Source of the DNA: Ferrovibrio sp046294345
GTDB lineage: Bacteria > Pseudomonadota > Alphaproteobacteria > Ferrovibrionales > Ferrovibrionaceae
Direction of reading: 5' to 3'
Assembly: GCA_046294345.1 (NCBI GenBank)
Contig: JBKBJT010000005.1
Coordinates: 1-64,000 of the forward strand
Length of the DNA: 64,000 nt
Part shown: positions 43,697 through 51,993 of the stretch, piece by piece
Layout of the letters: each line of letters starts with the position of its first letter
Position numbering within the stretch: the stretch's first letter is position 1
The notes under the pieces: model-generated
The model's database searches: none
Seen by the model: only the letters and a program-made list of their open reading frames with translations
What the model was told of the DNA's origin: nothing
Program-made: the position numbers and the translations under genes

Positions 43697-44656
43697 TCAT
43701 CGCGCAAGCAATTCGCGCGCCTTCGCCGCGATGCGCGCCGGCGTGACCCGCGTTTCCGCTTCCAGCACCGGGGCATAACCCACCGGAGCGCGCAGTCCGC
43801 CCAGCCGCGCCACCCTGACGTTGCCGGCTTCAGCCAACGTCGCCGCGATTTCCGCGCCGAAACCAGCCACCTGGATCGCTTCATGCGCCACCAGCACACG
43901 GCCGGTTTTCGCTGCGGATGCGAAGACGGTTTCACGGTCCCAGGGCCAGAGCGTGCGTAGGTCGATCACTTCGGCATCGATACCGTCTTGTGCCAGGGCA
44001 GCGGCCGCTTCCAGCGACCAGTGCACCGCCTTGCTCCAGCTGATGATGCTGAGATCCCTGCCGGGGCGGCGGATGGCGGCCTTGCCAAGCGGCACGGCAG
44101 CGGCCGGATCGACTTCGCCCTGCATGGCCCAGAGTTCCTTGTGTTCGAAATAGGTGACCGGATCGCCGCATTGCAGTGCGGCCTGCAGCAGGCCGTAATT
44201 GTCCTGCGGCGTGGACGGCGCGACCACCACTAGGCCCGGCACATGGGCGAACCAGCCTTCCAGCGACTGTGAATGCTGCGCGGCCGAGGCGCTCCAGATG
44301 CCGATGGGCATGCGGATCACGGCCGGCACGCGGCCCTGGCCGCCGAACATGAATCGGTTCTTGGCGGCCTGGTTGATGATCTCGTCCATGGCGCAGAGCG
44401 CGAAGTCGATCACGCGCAGCTCGATCACCGGCTTCAGCCCGGTCAGCGCCATGCCCACGGCCGCACCCATGATGGTGGCTTCCGAGATCGGCGTGTCGAT
44501 CACGCGGTCGGACCCGAAAGCCTGCTGAAGGCCGGCATACTGGCCGAAGATGCCGCCGCGGCCGACATCCTCGCCCAGAGCCACGATGGCGGCATCGCGA
44601 TGCATGGCATCGCTCAGAGAGGCAGCCGCCGCAGCGGCATAGCTCATCACAGCCAT
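43697..44656 (-). CDS. TPP-dependent 2-oxoacid/acetoin dehydrogenase E1 beta subunit
   Basis: A 319-residue transketolase-fold protein. ALGEDVGRGGIFG and PISEATIMGAAVGMALTGLKPVIELRVIDF form the pyrimidine-binding half, and the C-terminal domain has VIDLRTLWPWDRETV and VLVAHEAIQVAGFGAEIAATL. With the alpha subunit it makes the decarboxylating E1 of a pyruvate, acetoin or branched-chain type dehydrogenase. It overlaps the alpha gene by ten bases. No lipoyl E2 or E3 gene follows, which is unusual. Confidence 0.9.
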   Translation of the reverse strand: MAVMSYAAAAAASLSDAMHRDAAIVALGEDVGRGGIFGQYAGLQQAFGSDRVIDTPISEATIMGAAVGMALTGLKPVIELRVIDFALCAMDEIINQAAKNRFMFGGQGRVPAVIRMPIGIWSASAAQHSQSLEGWFAHVPGLVVVAPSTPQDNYGLLQAALQCGDPVTYFEHKELWAMQGEVDPAAAVPLGKAAIRRPGRDLSIISWSKAVHWSLEAAAALAQDGIDAEVIDLRTLWPWDRETVFASAAKTGRVLVAHEAIQVAGFGAEIAATLAEAGNVRVARLGGLRAPVGYAPVLEAETRVTPARIAAKARELLAR

Positions 44657-45669
44657 TGCCCCGCCCCCGTATCCTGGATATGCGAGAAAGCCGCATCCGT
44701 CTGCGGCCATGGCGCCTGCGTGGCGGTTGTGATGGCGGCGGCGACTTCATCACGCGCCGCCTGCATCACCGCGTCGATCCCGGCCTGGTCCATGCCATGG
44801 GCGCGCAGCTGCGCTGCCGTCACCAGCAGGGGGTCGGATTTCAACGCCGCCTCCAGTTCCTTCGGATCGCGGTAGACGGCGGGATCGACCGAGACATGAC
44901 CCTTGAAACGATAGGTGCGGGCATGCAGCAGGCGCGGCCCCTTGCCGGCGCGGATATCGCTGATCATCTGCCGTGCGGTTTCGGATACGGCTCCGGCATC
45001 GTTGCCATCGACCACGGCGGCCTCGATGCCGAAACTGCGTGCGCGCGCCGCAGCGCCTTCGCCGGCCGACATCGCGCCGGTCTTTGTGGTGGCCGACCAC
45101 TGGTTATCCTCGCAGACGAACAGGATCGGCAATTGGAAGGCCGCTGCCCAGTTCAGGCTTTCGGCGAAGGGGCCGCGATTGATGGCGCCGTCGCCGAAGA
45201 AGGTGACGGCGATGGCGTCAAGTTTGCGGATCTTGATCGACTGTGCCGCGCCCAGGGCAATGGGAATGCCTGCCGCAACAACACCGTTGGCGCCCAGCAT
45301 GCCGACCGAGAAATCGGCGATATGCATCGAACCGCCGCGCCCGCCGCAGAAACCGGTCGCCTTGCCGAACAGCTCGTGCATCATGCGTTCGAGATCGGCG
45401 CCCTTGGCCAATGTGTGACCATGGCCGCGATGGGTGGAGGTGAGATAGTCGGTCGGACGCAGGTGTCGGCATACGCCGGCCGGCACGGCTTCCTGCCCGG
45501 TGGAGAGATGCAGCGGCCCGCGCACATGGGCCTGACCCGCCGCCTGCTGGCCGAAGGCGGCGACGCCGCCCTTGCTGGCTTCCTCGGCGGCATCCTCGAA
45601 GGCGCGGATGCGGCACATCATGCGATAGAGCTCCAGCAGCTCGGCTGCCGGAATATTGGGTGGGTTCAC
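44647..45669 (-). CDS. TPP-dependent 2-oxoacid/acetoin dehydrogenase E1 alpha subunit
   Basis: A 340-residue E1 alpha subunit. The thiamine diphosphate motif is GDGAINRGPFAESLNWAA with the following CEDNQW about 27 residues on. THRGHGHTLAKGAD, GGRGGSMHI and TYRFKGHVSVDPAVYR are typical of acetoin and pyruvate dehydrogenase alpha chains. It is the first gene of the E1-TRAP-YciI stretch. The upstream 96 bases contain ATCGTACAAT flanked by TGGATC and GATCA, a GntR-like inverted repeat. Confidence 0.9.
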   Translation of the reverse strand: MNPPNIPAAELLELYRMMCRIRAFEDAAEEASKGGVAAFGQQAAGQAHVRGPLHLSTGQEAVPAGVCRHLRPTDYLTSTHRGHGHTLAKGADLERMMHELFGKATGFCGGRGGSMHIADFSVGMLGANGVVAAGIPIALGAAQSIKIRKLDAIAVTFFGDGAINRGPFAESLNWAAAFQLPILFVCEDNQWSATTKTGAMSAGEGAAARARSFGIEAAVVDGNDAGAVSETARQMISDIRAGKGPRLLHARTYRFKGHVSVDPAVYRDPKELEAALKSDPLLVTAAQLRAHGMDQAGIDAVMQAARDEVAAAITTATQAPWPQTDAAFSHIQDTGAGQWL

Positions 45670-45716
45670 GGGCCTGTTCTCGGGACTTTATGTTCTGGTT
45701 GGCGCCGACCGTAGCA

Positions 45717-45734
45717 ATGGATCGTACAATGATC
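45717..45734. promoter_or_regulatory. Candidate operator upstream of the E1 operon
   Basis: An imperfect inverted repeat TGGATCGTACAATGATCA, centred on GTAC, lies about 50 bases upstream of the E1 alpha start. Its ATTGTACGAT core is similar to GntR/FadR-type operators. No GntR gene is in the window, so this is only a positional candidate. Confidence 0.35.
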
Positions 45735-45765
45735 AATTGGCGCGGGCGTGCGAAACGCGAAAAGC

Positions 45766-46575
45766 TTAGCCGAAAGTCCGCCGCGCCTGCCGGTTATCCA
45801 GCGCGGACAGCACACTCATGCCGGTGATCGCCGAGGTTTTCGGGTTGGCCGCGCTGCTGCGGCCCGACACGGTGACGGTGAGCCGCGAGGATGTGCTTTC
45901 CGCCTCGATGCAACCGGTATTGCCGGTGGCGGCGGGATCGGCCACCAGCTTCACCTGCGTGCGTTCAAACCCCAGGCCGGCCAGCGCGACGGTCGCCGCC
46001 AGATTGGCATTCTTCGGATAATCCAGTGCTGCTTCGTCGGCGCGACCGGAGAAGATCACCGTGGGCGCAGCGATGGCATCGAGGTCGAAGGCCCGTTCCG
46101 CTGGCGTGCCCTTCCATGCCTTCGGCGGCTTGGTCGAGGTGTAGGTGACGCTGAGCAGGCCGTCCTGGCGCATCGCCAGCAGACCGTCGAGGCCTGCCGT
46201 GGCGCCGACCGGAATGACCACACGGCCCGTGCCTGCCAGTGCCAGGCCCAGAATGCGCGCGCGGAACGCCGCATCGGCCAGCGCACCGGTGGAGATAATG
46301 AAATAATCGCAGCCCTGCTTCAGCGCCGCTTCGGCGGTCTCGCGCACCGCCGGCTGGCCGGCGGCCTCGATGACGATGTCGGGTCGATGCGCGAGAAAAC
46401 CCGCGAGGCTGTCGGTCACGGCCAGATCAGGCCAGGCGGCCTGCGCTTCGGCGCGCTGATGGGGCCGCACCAGCAGGGCCGCCATCTCATGGCCATCGAT
46501 GGGTCGCTGGGCCCAGGCGGCCAGGATCGACCGCCCGATGCCACCATAACCGATAAGGCCGAGCCGCAGTGTCAT
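45766..46575 (-). CDS. Aspartate dehydrogenase-type oxidoreductase
   Basis: A 269-residue NAD(P)-binding protein. The Rossmann motif GLIGYGGIGRSI is at residues 6-17, and the catalytic half has TSTKPPKAWKGTPAER and DYPKNANLAATVALAG, which define the L-aspartate dehydrogenase (NadX-like) family. The enzyme would interconvert aspartate with iminoaspartate/oxaloacetate and ammonia. No nadA or nadC is nearby, so a role in NAD synthesis is not supported by context. It starts nine bases after the HlyD-type gene, so it is probably transcribed with the secretion operon. Confidence 0.85.
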   Translation of the reverse strand: MTLRLGLIGYGGIGRSILAAWAQRPIDGHEMAALLVRPHQRAEAQAAWPDLAVTDSLAGFLAHRPDIVIEAAGQPAVRETAEAALKQGCDYFIISTGALADAAFRARILGLALAGTGRVVIPVGATAGLDGLLAMRQDGLLSVTYTSTKPPKAWKGTPAERAFDLDAIAAPTVIFSGRADEAALDYPKNANLAATVALAGLGFERTQVKLVADPAATGNTGCIEAESTSSRLTVTVSGRSSAANPKTSAITGMSVLSALDNRQARRTFG

Positions 46576-46584
46576 GCGCCCGGT

Positions 46585-47916
46585 TTAGCGTTCCTGGAAG
46601 GCCGTGTCGATGGCGCGATAGACCGGGTTGAGCAGGAAACGCAGCACGGTGCGTTCATCCGTCTTGATGTCGGCCAGCACGGTCATGCCCGGCAGTAGCG
46701 GATTCCTCGCCGGATCCTCGCCGGCATAACCACGCTCCAGCCGCACCAGCGCCTTGTAGAAAGGCGCGATGTTCGGGCCATGGAAGGTGGACGGCGACAC
46801 ATGCACCAGTTGGCCCGGCACGCTGCCGAACTGGGCGAAATCATAGGTCGAGACCTTCACCGCCACGGGCTGGCCCGGGCGCAGCTGGCCGATATCGGAC
46901 GGGCTCACGCGCGCCTCCACGATCAGTTCGCGGCCCACCGGCACCACCTCGGCGACGAAACCACCCGGCTGAATCACGGCGCCGGCGGCATAGGCGCGCA
47001 GATCCTTGATGATGCCACGCACCGGCGAGACGATCTCGGTCCGCGCCACACGGTCTTCCAGCTTGACGCGCAACTCCTCTATCTGGCGCAGATCACTGGT
47101 CACCGCGCCCAGTTCGCGCATGGCATCGGCCGAGAGGCGCGACTCCAGTTCGATCAGACGCTGTTCGGCCTCGGCGATGGCTTCGCGCGCGCGACCGATA
47201 TTCACTGTCACCGTGCTCAGCTCGCCCTGCACACGGTTCATCTCGCGCTGCACGTCCAGGAAGGTCAGCTTCGAGTTGAGACCCTGCTGGGTCAGTGTCT
47301 TGCGCATCTCCAGTGCTTCGCCCGTGATGACAATCTGACGCTGCAGGGTTTTCTGCTGACTCAGCAACGCCTCCAGATCGGCGCGCCGCCCGGCCAGCTG
47401 GCGTTCCAGCACGGCGCGCTGGCTCAGGCGGGCCTTTTCCTGGCTGCGCAGGATCGCGGCCTGGTCGGCCGACAAGGACTGTTCCGCGGCATCCTCCAGC
47501 GCGGCGATGCGGCCCTCGGCGAAGGCGCGCAGACGTTCGGCCTGAAGGCGCAGGCTGCTCTCACGGGTGCGCACCTGCTCCAGTTCGGCCATCACACCAG
47601 TATGGTCCAGCCGCACCAGGACCTGACCGGCCTCCACGAGGTCGCCTTCGCGCACCGCCGCCTCGCGCACGATGCCGCCTTCCAGATGCTGGATCGGCTG
47701 GGTATGGCCGTTCGGGATGATCTCGCCCGGTGCACGCGCCACCTGCGCCACCTTGGTGACCGCAGCCCAGCCAACGGCACAGGCAATGATTGCGGCGACC
47801 AGCCACACGGTGAACTGCATCAGGCGGGGCGGTTGCCCTTCCTCGAGCTGCAAAGCCAGCGTGAGGTAGCGGATACGGGAAGGATCGGCGTGCATGGCCG
47901 GCAGTTTTTCACTCAT
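46585..47916 (-). CDS. Type I secretion membrane fusion protein (HlyD family)
   Basis: A 443-residue adaptor linking the inner-membrane ABC exporter to an outer-membrane TolC-like channel. It has a cytoplasmic tail, one transmembrane helix (about residues 35-57), the first half of a barrel-sandwich domain (GEIIPNGHTQPIQHLEGGIV), a long coiled-coil hairpin (about 105-290), then the second half (RVARTEIVSPVRGIIKDL) and a beta-barrel. All are typical of HlyD/PrtE proteins. Its start overlaps the ABC gene stop by four bases. No TolC homologue is in the window. Confidence 0.93.
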   Translation of the reverse strand: MSEKLPAMHADPSRIRYLTLALQLEEGQPPRLMQFTVWLVAAIIACAVGWAAVTKVAQVARAPGEIIPNGHTQPIQHLEGGIVREAAVREGDLVEAGQVLVRLDHTGVMAELEQVRTRESSLRLQAERLRAFAEGRIAALEDAAEQSLSADQAAILRSQEKARLSQRAVLERQLAGRRADLEALLSQQKTLQRQIVITGEALEMRKTLTQQGLNSKLTFLDVQREMNRVQGELSTVTVNIGRAREAIAEAEQRLIELESRLSADAMRELGAVTSDLRQIEELRVKLEDRVARTEIVSPVRGIIKDLRAYAAGAVIQPGGFVAEVVPVGRELIVEARVSPSDIGQLRPGQPVAVKVSTYDFAQFGSVPGQLVHVSPSTFHGPNIAPFYKALVRLERGYAGEDPARNPLLPGMTVLADIKTDERTVLRFLLNPVYRAIDTAFQER

Positions 47917-50108
47917 CTCCCGACTCCCTGGGACGTCATGGCGTTGCTGTTGCCGGTGCCGCGAACTTCGGCAATACGGCCATTCTGCATCAGCACGACG
48001 CGGTCGCAGACTGCGAGATGGCTGGGCCGGTGGGTTACGATAGCAATAGTCTGCTGGCCTTTGCGCCGACGCAGCGATTCGATCAGCGCGGCATCGCCGG
48101 TTTCATCCAGCCACTGTCCGGGTTCATCCAGCAGCATCACGGCGGATGGGCGCAGATAAACCCGGGCGAGCGCGATGCGCTGCAGCAGGCCGGTACCCAG
48201 CCCTTGCGCAGCAGAATGATCGCCCAGGCCGGTATGCAGGCCTTCGGGCAGGGCCAGCACGTCGTTCAATGCTCCGGTCTCGGCCAGCGCGGCCTTCAGC
48301 TCGTCATCACTGGCCGCCGGCGCGGCGAGGCGCAGGTTCTGCGCAATGGTGCCGTGGAACAGATGCCGGTTCTGCGGGGAATACGTGATGGCGTTGCGCA
48401 GTTCATGCGGCGTCATCTGGCGGATGTCGAGACCATCCAGCAGCACGGCGCCGGCCTGCACCGGATATAGCCCCGCCATCACTTTCAGGATGGTGGATTT
48501 GCCGGAACCCGACGCTCCGGTGATACCGATGAGTTCACCGGGTTTCAGCTTGAGATCGACGCCCAGCAAGGCCGGTTCGGCATCGGGCCGGTAACGCAGC
48601 GAGACGCGATTCAACGTGACCGCGCCGCGGAAAACGCGCTGCACGATCGCTGGGCCGGAGCGGTCACTCAGTTCCGGACGAATCTGCAGGAGGTGGTCGA
48701 TCTGCGACAGACCAAGACGGATCTGGCCGAGGCGGGTGAGCGCCATCAGGCCCATTTGCAGCGGCGCCAGAACACGCCATGACAATGCCATGGTCGCCAC
48801 CAGGGCGCCGACCGACATGCTTCCGTCGGTGATGCGCAGGGCGCCCCAGGCCAACACGATGGCGCCGGTCAGCATCATCATGGTCTGTGACAGCGTGTTG
48901 AGCAGGCCGGCAATCCTCTGCACAGCGCGGCTGTCGACCGCGGCGGCGGCGGAAGCGGCGCGATAACGTTCCAGCCAGATCGCGCCGCCGCCGGACTGCT
49001 GGATGGTCTGCAGGTGCGACACGATTTCCACCGTCAGTCCATGGCGCGCGGCATGGCTGGCGGCAGCACGCTGCACGGCGTCGCGCTGGAAGGATTGCGA
49101 GACATAGCCGATGGCGAGGATGGCCAATCCCAGCACCAGCGGTACCAGCACCAGCGGCCCGCCCAGCCAGGCGATCACCAGCAGGAAAACAAACAGGAAC
49201 GGCAGATCGAAGGCCACACCGGCGAGCGGCCCGGTGAAGAATTCGCGCACTGCCTCGAATTCTTTCAGCCGCGCCAGTTGCGTGCCGATCGGTGCCGATT
49301 CCGTATAGGCCACCGGCAGGCGCAGCAGATGCCTGAGCACGGCGATGGCGATCAACCGCTCGACCCGGGCGCCCATATAGGCCAACATGCGACTGCGCAA
49401 CAGCCGCAGCGCCAGATCGAACACGAAGACAAGACCGATACCGGCCACCAGATAGACCACCAGTTCGCGCGCCTGTCCGCCGATCACCTTGTCATAGACC
49501 ATCAGCGCGAATAACGGGAAAGCCAGCGCCAGGATGTTGTTCACCAGGGTGATGGCGCCGAGCTGCACGGCGATGCCCTGGAACCGTCGCGCCAGCAGGC
49601 CGATGAAGGAGGTCCGCGGCGCGCGCTCATCCTGCACCGCCTCGGCCGGCTCGATGAAATAGGCCGTGCCGGCGATAGCGGCGGAGTCCAGCACGATCTC
49701 CTCACGCCGCTGGCCATCGAAAACCCGCACGATGCCGTCGTCGATCGCGATCACCACGCGCGGGATGCCGCCGCTGTCGACATGCAGGCATGGCAGCAGG
49801 CGGGGATCGATCCGGTCCAGCCGGCGCTCATGCGGTTTGGTGGCGTAGGACAGCTCGATCAGCACATTGCGCAGGCCGTCGAGATCCAAATCGGCGGCGA
49901 AATGCGGCAGCGCCTCGACGATATGGCGTGGATCGCCCTGCCAGCCCAGGGCAGTGAGCAGTGGCATCAGACAGGCAGCGAATGGCGAAACCGCCTGGAA
50001 CGCGCCCATTCGTCCCTGGCGCAGGGCTTCGACCAGCGGCTCGGCCCGAACCACCTGCAGATTGCCGGCGGGCATGTCGGTGGATGCAGTATCCGCCATG
50101 TTGCTCAT
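47913..50108 (-). CDS. Type I secretion ABC exporter with C39-like domain, consensus Walker A but degenerate signature
   Basis: A 731-residue ABC half-transporter. Residues about 25-155 form a C39-peptidase-like domain without the catalytic Cys (as in HlyB), followed by six helices (about 180-460) and the ATPase (about 495-725). Walker A is intact (GASGSGKST, Lys537), as are the Q-loop Gln579, Walker B Asp661-Glu662 and switch His693. The ABC signature is abnormal: GLGTGLLQR (from Gly636) replaces LSGGQ. The neighbour at 50105-51883 has the opposite defects. The gene overlaps both neighbours by four bases. It most likely works as one half of a heterodimer exporting the RTX proteins encoded divergently. 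Confidence 0.92.
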   Translation of the reverse strand: MSNMADTASTDMPAGNLQVVRAEPLVEALRQGRMGAFQAVSPFAACLMPLLTALGWQGDPRHIVEALPHFAADLDLDGLRNVLIELSYATKPHERRLDRIDPRLLPCLHVDSGGIPRVVIAIDDGIVRVFDGQRREEIVLDSAAIAGTAYFIEPAEAVQDERAPRTSFIGLLARRFQGIAVQLGAITLVNNILALAFPLFALMVYDKVIGGQARELVVYLVAGIGLVFVFDLALRLLRSRMLAYMGARVERLIAIAVLRHLLRLPVAYTESAPIGTQLARLKEFEAVREFFTGPLAGVAFDLPFLFVFLLVIAWLGGPLVLVPLVLGLAILAIGYVSQSFQRDAVQRAAASHAARHGLTVEIVSHLQTIQQSGGGAIWLERYRAASAAAAVDSRAVQRIAGLLNTLSQTMMMLTGAIVLAWGALRITDGSMSVGALVATMALSWRVLAPLQMGLMALTRLGQIRLGLSQIDHLLQIRPELSDRSGPAIVQRVFRGAVTLNRVSLRYRPDAEPALLGVDLKLKPGELIGITGASGSGKSTILKVMAGLYPVQAGAVLLDGLDIRQMTPHELRNAITYSPQNRHLFHGTIAQNLRLAAPAASDDELKAALAETGALNDVLALPEGLHTGLGDHSAAQGLGTGLLQRIALARVYLRPSAVMLLDEPGQWLDETGDAALIESLRRRKGQQTIAIVTHRPSHLAVCDRVVLMQNGRIAEVRGTGNSNAMTSQGVGR

Positions 50109-51883
50109 GGCTGGCTCGAGGGTGCGGCGTCCGCTTGGACCGGACCGGCAACAGCCGGACCGACAGACGGACGAGCGATCAGCTTGCCGTCCTGCAGCTC
50201 GAACAAGCGGTCGGCCAGCCGTAGCACCGAAGGCTGGTAGCTGACCAGAACGATGGTGGCTTTTCCCTTTAGTTCGGCAAGCAGTTGCAGCAACCGTTCA
50301 TTGGAGGCGCGGTCGAGACCATTGTTGCTTTCATCGAACAGTATAATGCGAGGCTGCTCGACCAACGCACGAATAATAGCGATGCGCTGCCGCACGCCGC
50401 CAGGCAGGGTTTCGGTCTGCCCACCACTGACCATCGTGTCATAGCCATTGGCCAGGGTAGCGATATAGCCGTCCAGCCCCAGCTTTTCGGCCAGGCGCAG
50501 GGCAGTGTCTGCCGCCGCGCCGCGCCGAAACATGGTGAGATTATCGATCAGGCTGCCCTGGAATACGGTGGCATGATGCGGCAAAAATCCGATTTCATCC
50601 GGGCCGGGCCGAGGATCGGTCAGCTTCAGCGGCACGCCGTCATAGAGGATTTCACCGCCGGTCGGCCGCAGCAGGCCCGCAATCAGCATCAGCACCGCCG
50701 AACGGTCGCTGGTATCGGCTCCGACGATACCAATGGCCTCGCCCGCCGCGATGGTAAGATTGATATGATCGAGCAATGGCGGCCCGGCGCCGTCATCGAC
50801 GCTGACATCACGGAATTCCAGGCGGCCGTCCTTCACAATATTTGCCTGTCGTTGCAACCCGCCGGGCTCCTGCGGCAGGGCATGCAGCCGGCCGATCTGG
50901 GCCTCGGCCAGGCGGATGCTCTGGAAATTGCTCCAGATTCCCATCGCACGCAGCAGCGGTTGCATCACCCGACCGGCCAGCAATGAACAGCAGGCGAGCT
51001 GGCCCACCGTCATCTGGCTGTCGACCACCAGCAGCGAGCCATAAACCAGCACCACAACGATGGCGAGATTGGAAAAGAAGCTACCTAGCGCTTGCGACAT
51101 GGCCGAGAGAAAGGTGACGCGGAAGGCCGCGATCGAGGCGCCGTCCATCAGCCGCTCGTAACGACGCATCATCAAGCGCTCCATCGTCATCGCCTTGATC
51201 GTGGTGATGCTGGACAACACCTCGATCATGAAGCTGGTCCGGCGCTTGTCGGACTCCGCGCGACTGTCGACTGCCGCATGCAATATGCGGCCAATGATTC
51301 CGGCAACGATGGCAAAGACAAAGAAGATCAGCACAGTCACCCAGGCCAGTGGACCACCGACGATCCAGATGATGGCGGTGAACAGCAGAGCAAACGGCAG
51401 GTCGATCGCGATGATCGCCCCTTGGTTGGCATAAAATTCGCGCAGGCGATCGATGGCGCCGAGACGTTCCAAATGGGTGCCGGCCGTATCGGCGCCGGCC
51501 GCCCTGTATTGCGCCCCCAGGAGCCTTTCGATACCGGCACAGCCGGTATTGTGTTCGAACCGAGCGCCGGCCCAGCTGGCCAGGGCGCTGCGGATACCAC
51601 GCATGAAGCCCTCGCCGATCAGCACGGTGAACAGCAGGACAGTCAGCATCAGGAGCGTGTCGCTGGCCGCATTCGGCAACACTCGGTCGTAAACCTGAAG
51701 TGTGAAAATGGGCAGAGCTACTGCCATAAGATTAAGTAATACCGAGCACAATATGAGTGTCGGGTTGAAGATCAGACTGGCCCCAGCAGTCTTATGCAGC
51801 ATGGGCATCAGGCTCATTGAGGGCAGATCCGTTCGCAATGGATAGGAGCCAATATCACGATTAAATCGAGCACTTGTTGACAC
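50105..51883 (-). CDS. Type I secretion ABC protein with degenerate Walker A
   Basis: A 592-residue ABC half-transporter with six helices (about residues 40-310) and an ATPase domain (about 350-570), without a C39-like domain. The signature LPGGVRQR (493-500) and Walker B Asp517-Glu518 are present. The Walker A region is GADTSDRSA (388-396), lacking the invariant Lys and two Gly. The Q-loop Gln is His436 and the switch His is Tyr549. By itself it should not hydrolyse ATP. The GTG at 51883 begins the frame; an ATG at 51817 is an alternative. It is first in the leftward secretion operon, four bases overlapping the second ABC gene. Confidence 0.9.
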   Translation of the reverse strand: MSTSARFNRDIGSYPLRTDLPSMSLMPMLHKTAGASLIFNPTLILCSVLLNLMAVALPIFTLQVYDRVLPNAASDTLLMLTVLLFTVLIGEGFMRGIRSALASWAGARFEHNTGCAGIERLLGAQYRAAGADTAGTHLERLGAIDRLREFYANQGAIIAIDLPFALLFTAIIWIVGGPLAWVTVLIFFVFAIVAGIIGRILHAAVDSRAESDKRRTSFMIEVLSSITTIKAMTMERLMMRRYERLMDGASIAAFRVTFLSAMSQALGSFFSNLAIVVVLVYGSLLVVDSQMTVGQLACCSLLAGRVMQPLLRAMGIWSNFQSIRLAEAQIGRLHALPQEPGGLQRQANIVKDGRLEFRDVSVDDGAGPPLLDHINLTIAAGEAIGIVGADTSDRSAVLMLIAGLLRPTGGEILYDGVPLKLTDPRPGPDEIGFLPHHATVFQGSLIDNLTMFRRGAAADTALRLAEKLGLDGYIATLANGYDTMVSGGQTETLPGGVRQRIAIIRALVEQPRIILFDESNNGLDRASNERLLQLLAELKGKATIVLVSYQPSVLRLADRLFELQDGKLIARPSVGPAVAGPVQADAAPSSQP

Positions 51884-51993
51884 GCATCAATCTTTACCGG
51901 GCTTCGTTCGTTTATACTGAAAAACTACAAAGTGAGTAATCGCCGGACAAGATTAACCCTTGGTTACACTCACCCCCCGGTTACGGATAAAAC
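51884..51993. promoter_or_regulatory. Divergent promoter region between exporter operon and first RTX gene
   Basis: A 110-base interval, more AT-rich than the genes on either side, must drive the exporter operon leftward and the RTX gene rightward. A direct repeat GGTTAC occurs twice (about 51963 and 51980) just before the RTX start. I cannot assign promoter hexamers with confidence. Confidence 0.4.
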
